From the NCBI GenBank assembly GCA_024405255.1, contig JAKSOY010000174.1, positions 1-9,452 on the forward strand: DNA of 9,452 nucleotides, written 5' to 3'. This stretch comes from Kiritimatiellia bacterium (GTDB taxonomy: Bacteria > Verrucomicrobiota > Kiritimatiellia > RFP12 > UBA1067). Positions 1 to 8,300 of this stretch are shown piece by piece; the stretch's first letter is position 1; every line of letters begins with the position of its first letter. The notes beneath the pieces were generated by a model. The model did not search any database and had not been told where the DNA came from. It saw nothing but the letters and a program-made list of their open reading frames with translations. The position numbers and the translations under genes were made by a program.

Positions 1-315
1 GCGCGCCTGATGGCGACGCTTGTGGACTTCGACGCCGTTGCAGCCCTCTACCGGGATTGCTCGAAGGAGGAAGGACTTGATGCCAAGGCGGTTGACGCAA
101 TTCTCGCAAAATGCGTGGCGGTCACGAACGGCGTTGCCCGACGTGCGAAGGGGCCCGACCAGGAATGCATTCAATTCCGCTGCAAGGCGCTGATCGAGGC
201 CTGCCAATCGGCGAAAGCCGCTTTTGCAAAGTCAGCCGCCCCGCGGAATCGCGTCAAGTTCAAGCTTTCGGTTATACCAACGGCGGCCGAAAAACCGCGA
301 AAGTCGAACCGATGA
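1..315 (+). CDS. Unrecognised basic protein, probably a C-terminal fragment cut by the window edge
   Basis: An open frame runs from the first base to a TGA at 313-315. The first visible ATG is at 10, but the three codons before it (Ala-Arg-Leu) are also open and no ribosome binding site can be judged, so this may be the tail of a longer protein. From the ATG it is 101 residues. The first half is probably helical, with five cysteines (17, 35, 53, 58, 65 counted from that ATG). The tail is basic and low in complexity, ending KPRKSNR. I recognise no family or catalytic motif. Base composition is GC-rich like the glycosidase genes and unlike the following ATPase. The frame stays open for about 50 codons after the TGA, through the 33-bp repeats, so a loss of the original C-terminus is possible. 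It could also be a non-coding open frame. Confidence 0.4.
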   Translation, partial: ARLMATLVDFDAVAALYRDCSKEEGLDAKAVDAILAKCVAVTNGVARRAKGPDQECIQFRCKALIEACQSAKAAFAKSAAPRNRVKFKLSVIPTAAEKPRKSNR

Positions 316-320
316 GAGTC

Positions 321-403
321 CGAAAAGTTGCAAAAGTTGTATGTACGCTTGTTCGAAAAGTTGCAAAAGTTGCGTTGGCGAGGGTCTGAAAAGTTGCAAG
401 TTG
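321..403 (+). repeat. Three direct repeats with exact 33-bp period upstream of the ATPase promoter
   Basis: The 19-base unit CGAAAAGTTGCAAAAGTTG occurs identically at 321-339 and 354-372. A third copy at 387-403 starts with T and lacks two A's (TGAAAAGTTGCAAGTTG). Start-to-start distance is exactly 33 bp both times, close to three helical turns, so a bound protein would meet the copies on nearly one DNA face. Each unit is itself two copies of AAAAGTTG nine bases apart, around a TTGCAA palindrome (328-333, 361-366, 394-399). A diverged copy sits one period upstream at 288-306 (14 of 19 bases match), inside the end of the preceding open frame. The last repeat ends within the -35 box at 401-406, which suggests an operator array for the ATPase gene. 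The sequence between the units is not conserved. What binds here is unknown. Confidence 0.85.
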
Positions 404-429
404 ACATTCTTTGGGAGAAATGGTATTAT
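401..429 (+). promoter_or_regulatory. Near-consensus sigma70-type promoter of the AAA_14/DUF4143 gene
   Basis: TTGACA at 401-406 matches the -35 consensus in all six positions. After a 17-base spacer comes TATTAT at 424-429 (five of six), preceded by TG at 421-422, giving an extended -10. A start near 436 would leave a leader of about 22 bases before the ATG at 458. That leader is AT-rich, contains another TTGCAA (432-437) and has no Shine-Dalgarno sequence. The -35 box overlaps the last 33-bp-period repeat, so a protein on the repeats would probably compete with or recruit RNA polymerase. Confidence 0.8.
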
Positions 430-457
430 TATTGCAAATTATTTTTGAAATGTCTTC

Positions 458-1783
458 ATGGAACTACAACGTAAATTCTATCGTTATTTGCTGAACTGGA
501 AGGCCGCTCATCAACATGAATGCTTGTTGGTGAGGGGGGCGCGCCAGATTGGGAAAACCTATATCATTGAGAAATTTGCACGAGAAAACTATACGAATTT
601 CATCGCGCTGAATTTTGCGATTGATCCAACTGCCTGTGAAATCTTCGAGGGGAGTTTGACGGCGGAAGACATCTATCGCCGAATCTCGGCTTTTGTTCCC
701 GAGGTGAAGCTCATCCCAGGAGAGACGATGATTTTTCTCGATGAGATTCAGGAGTGTGCGAATGCCAGGACGGCGCTTAAGCCTTTGGCCTTGGATGGCC
801 GTTATGATGTCGTGGCGACGGGGTCACTTCTGGGAATCAAGTACAAGAACAAGAGAAGTCGTCGAAAACGTGAACCGCGTTCCATCCCCGTGGGCTATGA
901 GCGTTCCGTGATGATGTATGCTCTTGACTTCGAGGAGTTCTTGTGGGCAAAGGGTGTTTCGCAAGAAGCGCTTTTGGTGTTGCGGGGATATTTTGAGCGC
1001 AAAGAGCCGGTTCCCGATGTCATCAATCGCAAGTATCTCGATTTGCTTCGGGAGTATTTGATTGTCGGAGGAATGCCGGCCGTGGTGAAGACGTACGCCG
1101 AGGAGAGGCAGTTCGGTTCCATACAGGAGGAACAGGAAAAGATTCTCACGGCGTACATCGATGATATTCATAAATATGCCGATACGACAGATGTGCCGAA
1201 GATCGAGAACTGCTATCGTGCCATTCCGCGGATTCTTTCCAAGGAGAATCATAAGTTCAAATATGCCGATATCGAGAAGGGCGGAAGTGAACGTAAGTTC
1301 GGTGCATCGGTAGGATGGTTGATCGATGCGTCGTTGGCACTGAAGGCGGAGGATGTTTCGGTTGCGGAGATTCCGCTTGCTGCGCATGTGATTGACGATC
1401 GCTATAAATTGTATTTGTCCGATGTCGGGCTTTTGAGTGCGATTTTCGGTTTGGAATTCAAACGCCTCCTTTTCAGCGGTCAATTGACGGGAAATGCCAA
1501 AGGCGGGCTTTATGAGAATTTCCTTGCGGCGGAACTGAAAAGCAAGAACTATCCGCTCAGTTATTTCAAAACCGAGAATGGAGCAAGCGAGATCGAGTAT
1601 GTTCTTGAGCGAGACGGCGGCGTGGTGCCGGTCGAGGTCAAGGCGGGAAACGGGGCAACCATTTCGCTCAATGAATTCCTAAAGGCAGAAAATGTACCTT
1701 ATGGGTATAAATTCATTGAGGGGAATGTGGGGAAAATTGGAAAGAAGGTGTCTCTCCCACACTATATGGCGATGTTCATTTGA
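458..1783 (+). CDS. AAA_14 ATPase with C-terminal DUF4143 (PD-(D/E)XK nuclease-like) domain
   Basis: A cytoplasmic P-loop ATPase of 441 residues, the usual length for this family, whose biological role is not established. The ATPase part has Walker A GARQIGKT at 27-34, Walker B TMIFLDEIQ at 90-98 and a sensor-like ATGSLLG at 120-126. The C-terminal DUF4143 part carries the marks of a PD-(D/E)XK nuclease fold: GGLYENFLAAEL (E353), SEIEYV (E378, E380; the family often has Asp at the latter) and VPVEVKAG (E393, K395). No key element is missing, so it is probably intact. The start is fixed by an in-frame TGA at 446-448, just before the ATG; there is no ribosome binding site. A strong promoter and a repeat array lie upstream. 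The gene is AT-richer than its neighbours: 22/60 G+C at 541-600 and 27/60 at 1201-1260, against 42/60 at 3541-3600 in the next gene. This suggests a separately acquired accessory gene. Such genes are common in gut bacteria and have been suspected of mobile-element or defence roles; neither is shown here. Confidence 0.9.
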   Translation: MELQRKFYRYLLNWKAAHQHECLLVRGARQIGKTYIIEKFARENYTNFIALNFAIDPTACEIFEGSLTAEDIYRRISAFVPEVKLIPGETMIFLDEIQECANARTALKPLALDGRYDVVATGSLLGIKYKNKRSRRKREPRSIPVGYERSVMMYALDFEEFLWAKGVSQEALLVLRGYFERKEPVPDVINRKYLDLLREYLIVGGMPAVVKTYAEERQFGSIQEEQEKILTAYIDDIHKYADTTDVPKIENCYRAIPRILSKENHKFKYADIEKGGSERKFGASVGWLIDASLALKAEDVSVAEIPLAAHVIDDRYKLYLSDVGLLSAIFGLEFKRLLFSGQLTGNAKGGLYENFLAAELKSKNYPLSYFKTENGASEIEYVLERDGGVVPVEVKAGNGATISLNEFLKAENVPYGYKFIEGNVGKIGKKVSLPHYMAMFI

Positions 1784-1808
1784 CAGTTGACCGATGAATG
1801 CGATTGTT
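1780..1808 (+). promoter_or_regulatory. Weak candidate promoter for the glycosidase operon
   Basis: A perfect -35 hexamer TTGACA (1780-1785) overlaps the stop codon of the ATPase gene. The only -10 candidate at a suitable distance is poor: GATTGT at 1802-1807, three of six matches, 16-base spacer, with TG at 1799-1800 as a possible extended element. The 58-base gap holds no terminator I can see, so read-through from the ATPase promoter is equally possible. Confidence 0.25.
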
Positions 1809-1825
1809 TGAGAGGCGAAATCAAG

Positions 1826-1833
1826 AAAAGGAG
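1826..1833 (+). promoter_or_regulatory. Shine-Dalgarno site of the GH95 gene
   Basis: AAAAGGAG lies eight bases before the ATG at 1842. It decides the start, which also gives a well-formed signal peptide. Confidence 0.8.
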
Positions 1834-1841
1834 CAACGAGA

Positions 1842-4800
1842 ATGAAGAGGTGGCGCATTGGCTTGGTTGGTTTGGCTTTGGGGATTTCGGGTCTTGCGAT
1901 GGGTGGGCCGATTCCGTTGGTGGCGGAGTTGCCGGTTTCGTTCGGTGCCGATTCGAAGGGCGGGAACAAGCTTGACGGCACGTTCCTCGGTGCGCGGGTG
2001 TATGCACGTGAATTGAACCGGCACGAAATCTATCTGCTGTCCCGGCAGGTCGATGCGAACATCTCGACGAATGCGCTCGTCTGGCAGGGCGTGCCGACGG
2101 TTGGCGAGACGAATGCCGTCATCAAGGCGGCTGACTTTGCGAACGGGTTTACGTTCGCGTGCTGGGTGAACCTTCAAAAGGCGGGGGGGCGTCTATTCGA
2201 CAACGCTACGCCCGGCGGGAAGGACGGCATCATCATCGACACCTGGCCTGATGCGCCGCGTTTCCTGCTGGCGGGCAACAGCGCCACGGCCCTCAACCAT
2301 CCGACGGCGTTTGCGCTGGGCGAACCGCAGTGCCTCGTGGCGACATGTGCGAAAGACGGCACGCGCGCGATGTGGTTGAACGGTGTCCGCCACGAACCGC
2401 TTGCACGTGCTTCGCATTCGCCGCAAGGTACGGACGCGCTCTTCTATCGGCAGCCGGCGGAACTCTGGACGCAGGCATTGCCAGTCGGCAACGGCCGCCT
2501 CGGCGCGATGGCATTTGGCAGCGTCGAAACGGACAGCCTGCAGCTGAACGAGAACACGATCTGGACGGGCGGGCCGCTCGCGACCGTCACGGAGGAGATG
2601 ACGCGCGAGCAGGTGCTGAAGGCGCGCGAGCTCGTCTTCGCCGGCAAGGCGGCGGAAGGTTCGGCGCAATTGCCGAAGAATTTCCGGCAGACGTCGAAGT
2701 ACCAGCCGTTCGGCGATCTCGTGATTCGGAATGTGCTGCCGGACGGCGAAACGGTCGACTACGAGCGGTCGCTGTCGATGGATGACGCGATTGCACGGAC
2801 CACGTTTACGCGTGCCGGCATCACGTTCTCCCGCGAGGTCTTTGCGAGCTTTACGGACGATGTGGTCGAGTATCATCTTGCCAGCGATACGCCCGGCATG
2901 ATCAGCTTCGAGGCGACGCTCGTCTCGCCGCACGAGGTTCCGTGCACGATAGAGGAAGGTCTGCTCGTGGTGCGGGGAACGACAGAAGAGGCCCCCCGCG
3001 CACGCACGACGGCGTTGGCGTTCGAAGGCGTGGCGGCGGTGCGGACGCAGGGCGGTACGGTTTCGGTGGCGGACGGCAAGATCGTCGTGACCGGTGCCGA
3101 CCAGGCGACGCTCTTCGTTTCGATTGCGACGAACTACAAGAATTTCCGCGACCTCTCGGTCGACCCAGCGAAGAAATGCCGCGCGGCGTTGACGGCGGCG
3201 ATGAAGGTGCCGTATGCGACGGCGAAGAAGGCGCACACCGCGTTCTACCGCGCGCAAGCCGACCGCTGCACGCTCACGCTGGGACGCACGTCCACGCCCA
3301 ATGAGCCGACGGACGAGAAACTGCGTGCCTTCGCGAAGACGGACGACCCCACGCTTGCGGCGCTCTATTTCCGCTATGCGCGCTATCTGATGATCTCGAG
3401 TTCCCAGCCCGGTACGGAACCGATCAATCTGCAGGGCATCTGGAACAAGGAGATGACGCCGCCGTGGCGTTCGAACTACACGCTCAACATCAACCAGCAG
3501 ATGTACTACTGGCCGGCGGAAGCGGTGGGCCTGGGCGATCTGGTGGAGCCGATGTGGCGTCTCTGCGACGAGCTGGCGGTGACGGGTGGCGAGTACGCGC
3601 GCAAGGTCTATGGCGCCGAGGGCTGGACGGCCCATCACAATTCGGACCCCTGGCGGGTGGCTTCGCCGTGCGGTCCGCAAGGGTGTGGCCTGTGGCCGAC
3701 GGGCGGCGCGTGGGTTTCGATGCACATCTGGTACCACTGGCTCTATACGCACGATCGCGACTTCCTTGCGGGACACTACGCGACGTTGAAGGGCGCGGCG
3801 GACTTCCTCTTGTCGTATCTCGTGCGCGATCCGCTCACGAACAAGCTCACCATCTGCCCCTCGATTTCGCCGGAGAACGCACCGAAGAGCCCCGATTGGC
3901 CGCGGACGCTCACGCACGGCTGTGCGATGGACCATGCGATTGTGCGCGACCTCTTCGCGGCGGTGGCGAAAGCGACCGAAATCCTTGGCGGCGATGCGGC
4001 CTATGCGAAGAAACTGCGCGAAACGGCGGCCGCCGTCGAGCCGCTTCACATTGGCCGCTGGGGACAGCTTCAGGAGTGGACGCAGGACCTCGACAACGAG
4101 AACGACCAGCATCGTCACACGAGCCATCTCTATGCGCTCTATCCGTCGAATCAGATCACGCCCGAAACGCCGGATCTTTTCAAGGCCGCGCGCGTGTCGC
4201 TCGAACATCGCGGCGACGAGTCGACTGGCTGGGCGCTTGCGTGGCGCATGAACCTCTGGGCGCGATTGGGCGATGCCGAACATTCGTATCGTTTCTTCCG
4301 GCAGATGATGCGTCCGATGGGCGACTATAACGGCTATCACGAACGCGGTGGCACCTATGACAATCTCTTTGATGCGTGTCCTCCGTTCGTGATCGACGGC
4401 AACTTCGGCTGTCTGGCGGGCATGCTTGAAATGCTGCTGCAGACGAATCGCGGATCCATCGATCTTCTGCCGGCGCTACCTCAGGCGTGGTCGGAAGGCC
4501 GTATTGCGGGCTTGCGTGCGCCCCACGGTTTTGTGATCGAGATAGTCTGGATGGACCATCAGCTCGTTTTGGCGCGGATCAAGTCCGAACTCGGTGAACC
4601 GTGCACGGTGCGCTACGCCGGCAAGCTCATCACGTTCGCCCTCAAGAAAGGGCAGACGGCCGTGTTGACGCGTGAGGATTTCTCCGAGAAGAAACTCCAC
4701 GAGACGGCGGCGCACTTCTGGGAGACGCGTCCGCTTGCGCAGGGTGGCGGCTTTACCTGGTCGATGACGACGCGCCTGGGCGATATGCTCAAGGAGGCGG

Positions 4801-5297
4801 AATTGCTGTTTGGTCCGCGTGATCGCAGCTGGACGATCCTCGGTGCGGAAATCCGCACGGATGAACACGGGGTGCCGCAGAACTGGTTCCCGGGCTATCC
4901 GGCACGTCAGGACATCGTTCTTCAGGTCGTGCCGCCGGCGGATAAGAACCGCAACGAGGCGGCGTACCAGCTCGCGCACGAAGTGGTGCATGTCTTGGCG
5001 CCGCATCCGGGGTCGCGCGCAACCGTGTTGGAAGAGGGGGTCGCTACCTGGTTCGCCGCGTATTACACGCGGAAGGCGAAGGGTGTTGAAATCAAGAGTT
5101 CGCTCGACGCGTATCGTCAGGCGCATGCGCGGGTTGCGCAGCTGCTGGCGCGCGACCATCAGGCGATCCGCAAATTGCGCGCGGTGGAACCGTCCTTCAG
5201 CCGGATGACGGCAGAGACGTTCAAGATCGCCGAAGTGACCGCGACGGCGGAAGAAATCGCCGCCCTGCTCGCGCCGTTCGTGCGGACGAGTCCGTAA
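1842..5297 (+). CDS. Secreted GH95-family alpha-L-fucosidase-like enzyme with N-terminal LamG-like region and extra C-terminal HExxH domain
   Basis: A 1151-residue exported enzyme expected to remove terminal alpha-L-fucose (some GH95 members instead release alpha-L-galactose). Residues 1-22 form a signal peptide: basic KRWR, then a hydrophobic run ending near AMGG. Residues 44-68 look like the closing strand of a LamG domain (ARVYARELNRHEIYLL) and 100-185 like a LamG core, in reversed order. GH95 runs from about 198 (RQPAELWTQALPVGNGRLGAMAFG) to about 950. Its active-site landmarks are intact: NIN (N549, N551), SPEN with the presumed acid E678, HRHTSHLYALYP, and IDGNFG with the presumed base-side D852, matching N421/N423, E566 and D766 of the studied Bifidobacterium AfcA. 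Residues from about 985 form an additional domain with HEVVH (1046-1050) and EEG (1064-1066), described separately; this is unusual for GH95. It is followed after 18 bases by a second glycosidase gene, probably in one operon. No transporter or regulator is adjacent, and the natural substrate is not visible. Confidence 0.92.
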   Translation: MKRWRIGLVGLALGISGLAMGGPIPLVAELPVSFGADSKGGNKLDGTFLGARVYARELNRHEIYLLSRQVDANISTNALVWQGVPTVGETNAVIKAADFANGFTFACWVNLQKAGGRLFDNATPGGKDGIIIDTWPDAPRFLLAGNSATALNHPTAFALGEPQCLVATCAKDGTRAMWLNGVRHEPLARASHSPQGTDALFYRQPAELWTQALPVGNGRLGAMAFGSVETDSLQLNENTIWTGGPLATVTEEMTREQVLKARELVFAGKAAEGSAQLPKNFRQTSKYQPFGDLVIRNVLPDGETVDYERSLSMDDAIARTTFTRAGITFSREVFASFTDDVVEYHLASDTPGMISFEATLVSPHEVPCTIEEGLLVVRGTTEEAPRARTTALAFEGVAAVRTQGGTVSVADGKIVVTGADQATLFVSIATNYKNFRDLSVDPAKKCRAALTAAMKVPYATAKKAHTAFYRAQADRCTLTLGRTSTPNEPTDEKLRAFAKTDDPTLAALYFRYARYLMISSSQPGTEPINLQGIWNKEMTPPWRSNYTLNINQQMYYWPAEAVGLGDLVEPMWRLCDELAVTGGEYARKVYGAEGWTAHHNSDPWRVASPCGPQGCGLWPTGGAWVSMHIWYHWLYTHDRDFLAGHYATLKGAADFLLSYLVRDPLTNKLTICPSISPENAPKSPDWPRTLTHGCAMDHAIVRDLFAAVAKATEILGGDAAYAKKLRETAAAVEPLHIGRWGQLQEWTQDLDNENDQHRHTSHLYALYPSNQITPETPDLFKAARVSLEHRGDESTGWALAWRMNLWARLGDAEHSYRFFRQMMRPMGDYNGYHERGGTYDNLFDACPPFVIDGNFGCLAGMLEMLLQTNRGSIDLLPALPQAWSEGRIAGLRAPHGFVIEIVWMDHQLVLARIKSELGEPCTVRYAGKLITFALKKGQTAVLTREDFSEKKLHETAAHFWETRPLAQGGGFTWSMTTRLGDMLKEAELLFGPRDRSWTILGAEIRTDEHGVPQNWFPGYPARQDIVLQVVPPADKNRNEAAYQLAHEVVHVLAPHPGSRATVLEEGVATWFAAYYTRKAKGVEIKSSLDAYRQAHARVAQLLARDHQAIRKLRAVEPSFSRMTAETFKIAEVTATAEEIAALLAPFVRTSP
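4785..5294 (+). other. Domain within the GH95 protein: putative zinc metallopeptidase-like C-terminal domain
   Basis: This is residues 982-1151 of the GH95 protein. It contains YQLAHEVVHVLAP (HExxH at 1046-1050) followed by VLEEGVATWF. E1065, 15 residues after the second His and just before Gly, is in the right place to be the third zinc ligand, as in gluzincin-type folds (HExxH...EG). A region with GPRDRSWTILGAEI and WFPG comes before it and a helical tail (LLARDHQAIRKLRAVEPSFSRMT) after it. It resembles, from memory, small stand-alone uncharacterised bacterial proteins with a 'YQLAHE.VH' core, but I cannot name a family. Whether it is an active protease is unknown; being on a secreted protein, it would act outside the cytoplasm. 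Confidence 0.6.
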
Positions 5298-5301
5298 GGC
5301 C

Positions 5302-5308
5302 AAGGAGG
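5302..5308 (+). promoter_or_regulatory. Shine-Dalgarno site of the beta-helix/GH123-like gene
   Basis: AAGGAGG lies seven bases before the ATG at 5316 and immediately after the preceding stop codon (5295-5297). The 18-base gap leaves little room for a promoter, which supports co-transcription with the GH95 gene. Confidence 0.85.
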
Positions 5309-5315
5309 AGAGAAG

Positions 5316-8300
5316 ATGGTGAGAACGTACAGGGTGATGTTGGGATTGGGGTGCGCGCTTCTGACGTGGAGGTGCGCCGAAGCCGCCAAGGTCTATCAGG
5401 CGCAGCCGGGCGACGATCTTGCCGCTGTGGTGGCGCGTATCCGTGCCGAGCGGGCGGGGACGAAAACGCCTTGCGTACTTGAACTCGCAGAGGGCGTCTA
5501 TCCGATGCCGCAGACGCTGGAACTCGACGCGCGCGACGATGGTTTGACCATTCGTTCCCGCGCAGGCGTGCGGGCGGTGCTGGACGGCGGCGCGCGCATC
5601 ACCGGCTTCAAGCCGTTCCGTGACGGCATCTACGTGGCCGACGTGTCGCGCCTCCCGTTTGTGCGCGAGCCGTTCGCGTGCTATGGCGGCATTGGCGTGA
5701 CGAACGACCGCAATCTCGTCATCGACCTCTACCGTGACGGCGAGCCGCTCGTCGTCGCGCGCGAACCGGACGTCGGATTCTTCAAGACGGGGAAGGTGTG
5801 GAACAACACGAAATTCATCTTCGAGAGTCCCGATCTTGAGAAACTCGGCGTTCGCGGCGAGCGGGGACTCTTCGCCACCGGTTACTGGCGCTGGATCTGG
5901 GCAGACGCCTCATTCACGCTTGAATCGATCGAGGGGACGCCGACGCCCCGTTGGCAGCTTGACGCGCAGGGCGCGATGACGGGGGCTTATTCCTATCGCA
6001 ATCTTCAGCCGAACATGCCGTTCTTCGTGTGCAATTCGCTCAAGTTCCTCAACCGCGATTGCGAGTGGGTGCTTGATCGCGCGAACGCGAAAGTGTATGT
6101 GAAGGGACGTCCCGATGCCGAGTACGTGCTCACGGCGGTGGCGGGGCCGATCCTGCACGTGAGGGATGCGTCCGGCGTGTGCGTGGAAGGAATGCATTTC
6201 CGTTATGGACGCGGCAATGGCGTGGAGGTGCAGAACTGCCGCGGCTTCGTCTTTCGCGACAACGTGATCGAGAGTTTCGGCGGTACCGGTGTGGTGTGCT
6301 CGGGGGGCAAGGACTGCGCGCTCGAAGGCAATTCCCTTCACACTTTCGGCTACAAGGCCGCGATCTTGAACGGCGGCAACCGAACGACGCTCACGTCGAG
6401 CGGGTGCGTGTTCGCAGATAACGAGGTCACCGATACCGGACGCTCTCGTCGTACCTATTCCCATGGCGTCGCCATCGGCGGGTGCGGTGTCGCGGTGTTG
6501 CGCAACTACTTTCACGATCTGCCATCGAGCTCCATCAGCATGGGCGGCAACGACCATTTGATCGCCTCGAACATCACGGCGCGCGTGGTGCTGGAAAGCG
6601 AAGACCAGGGCGGCATCGATACGTTCGGCAATCCGTTCTACCAGGGCAACCGCGTCATCCACAATGTCTGGCGGGATATCGGATGCGTGTCGTCCGGTTT
6701 CGCCGTCGATTTTGGCAAGGCAGGTGTGCGTCTTGATGATCAGATCAGCGGCTTCTACATCTACGGCAATCGTTTCGACAACTGTTCGCGCGGAAAATTC
6801 GGCGGCGTGCAGATCCACGGCGGACGTGACAATGATGTCGTCAACAATGTCTTCACCCGCTGCAAGTGGGCGGTGTCGTTTTCGCCATGGCCCATGAACC
6901 GCTGGCACCAGTTCTGGTATCCGAAGTGCAAGAGCCCGGAATCCGTCAACGTGTTCTCCGACATCTGGAAGAAGCGCTACGGCGATCTGATGCGTCTCAA
7001 GGACATGCCGAACGTCAACCGTATCACCCGCAATGTGGTGATCGGCGCGGAGGCGCTGACCAATGGACGCTGCAAGGGCGAGGCGGTGCTGACGGACAAT
7101 TTCGAACTCCCGGCTGGCGCACCGCTCGACTATTCGAAGCTGCCGGGTTTCGATCCGCTGCCGCCGGAGTCCGCGCTGGGACCGAACCGTACGCGTTTTG
7201 CGCCGCGCCGTCCGACCACGGAGAAGATTTTCAAGGGCGGTCTGTGGAAGACGTTCACCTATGACCAGCCGAACCGGCTGCCGATCGTCGTGAGCGGCGA
7301 GAGCCGTTGCGAGAATGCCCGTGCAGAAGACTACTGCATCTACCTCGACATCTGGCATCCCGACGGTTCCAACACCTGGTGTGTCCGTTTCCCCTGGCAG
7401 CAGGGGACGCACGGCTGGGAAGCGGTCAAGGGCGCCTATGTGCCGAACAAGCCGGTGAGCAAAATCGAGATGCATGTTTTTCTGAGGCGTGGTACCGGCC
7501 GGGCGGAATTCCGCGCGCTTTCCCTGGAACGGCGTGAAGGCACGGGCGAGAGGTTCAATGAAATCCGGCGCTGCTGGCGTCCTTTCGAAAACGTGGACAC
7601 GGTCACCTGGGAATCGTTGGAAGGCGGCAAGCTGGTGAAGCGCGAGCGCCGCGAACCGAGCACCTACGGTGAACCACCGTCCTCGGTGCCGTCTGCAGGC
7701 TTTGCGGTGTGGACGGCAGATTCGATGCGGAAGGTGACGCCGCTGACCTTTCCTACGGCCACCGAAGTTGCGGCGCCTCGGGCTGTGGCGCTTGAACTCG
7801 CGTGCCGTGAACGTGAAAGTTTCCAGGTGCAGATCAGCTGCGGTGCCGCCGCCGAATGGAAGGTCGGCGACGTGCAGCTGCCCGTGTTGAAGAACGCGCG
7901 CGGCGAAGCGCTGAAGGGCGAATTCAAGTGGGAACGCGTCGGCTATGTGGCGCGTGAACCCGGCTATTGCAAGCATGTGTGCGGGGTGGACGATCGCGAG
8001 GTCTGGCTGCCCGATCCGCTGCTGCCCGCCGCGCCGTATCGGGTGCGGAAGGGGTCCACGCAGGGATTGTGGTTCACCGTGCAGGCCGCGCCCGATGCGG
8101 CACCGGGCGTCTATGCCGGCGAGGTGGCGCTGACCGAGGGCGGCAAGGTCCAGACCACGGTGCGGGTGCAGGTACGGGTCCGCGGCTTTTCGCTGCCGTC
8201 GACCTTCGGAATGCCCACGGCGTTTTGCGTGATGGACGGATTCACCCGCGCACAGTATGGCGATGCGCGCTCTGCGGAGATGCGCCGCCAGAGCTGGGAG

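Larger units (their letters stand above)
316..457. other. Regulatory intergenic region before the ATPase gene
   Basis: These 142 bases hold the repeat array and the promoter described separately, then an AT-rich leader. Short open frames cross the repeats in several frames on both strands, because a 33-bp period is a multiple of three and the unit lacks stop codons. Their products are just repeating short words, and I do not call them genes. I see no hairpin terminator for the preceding frame. Confidence 0.7.

Noticed and set aside
321..403. Possible CRISPR array
   Set aside because: Units are only 19 bases with 14-base gaps, the third copy is degenerate, there are no cas genes, and the array overlaps a promoter.
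171..407. A small - strand open frame with repeating NFCNFS words across the repeats
   Set aside because: The repeated words come from the 33-bp DNA repeat; the frame has no ribosome binding site and also overlaps the preceding open frame.
824..1483. A 219-codon open frame on the - strand opposite the ATPase gene
   Set aside because: Also codon-aligned with a well-supported sense gene, and it has no recognisable features.
2193..4340. A 715-codon open frame on the - strand opposite the GH95 gene
   Set aside because: Same codon-aligned shadow effect; the sense strand holds all GH95 active-site motifs.
5316..5390. Lipoprotein signal in the beta-helix protein
   Set aside because: The Cys in LLTWRC lacks the small residues a lipobox needs at the two preceding positions; an ordinary cleavage site near AEAA fits better.
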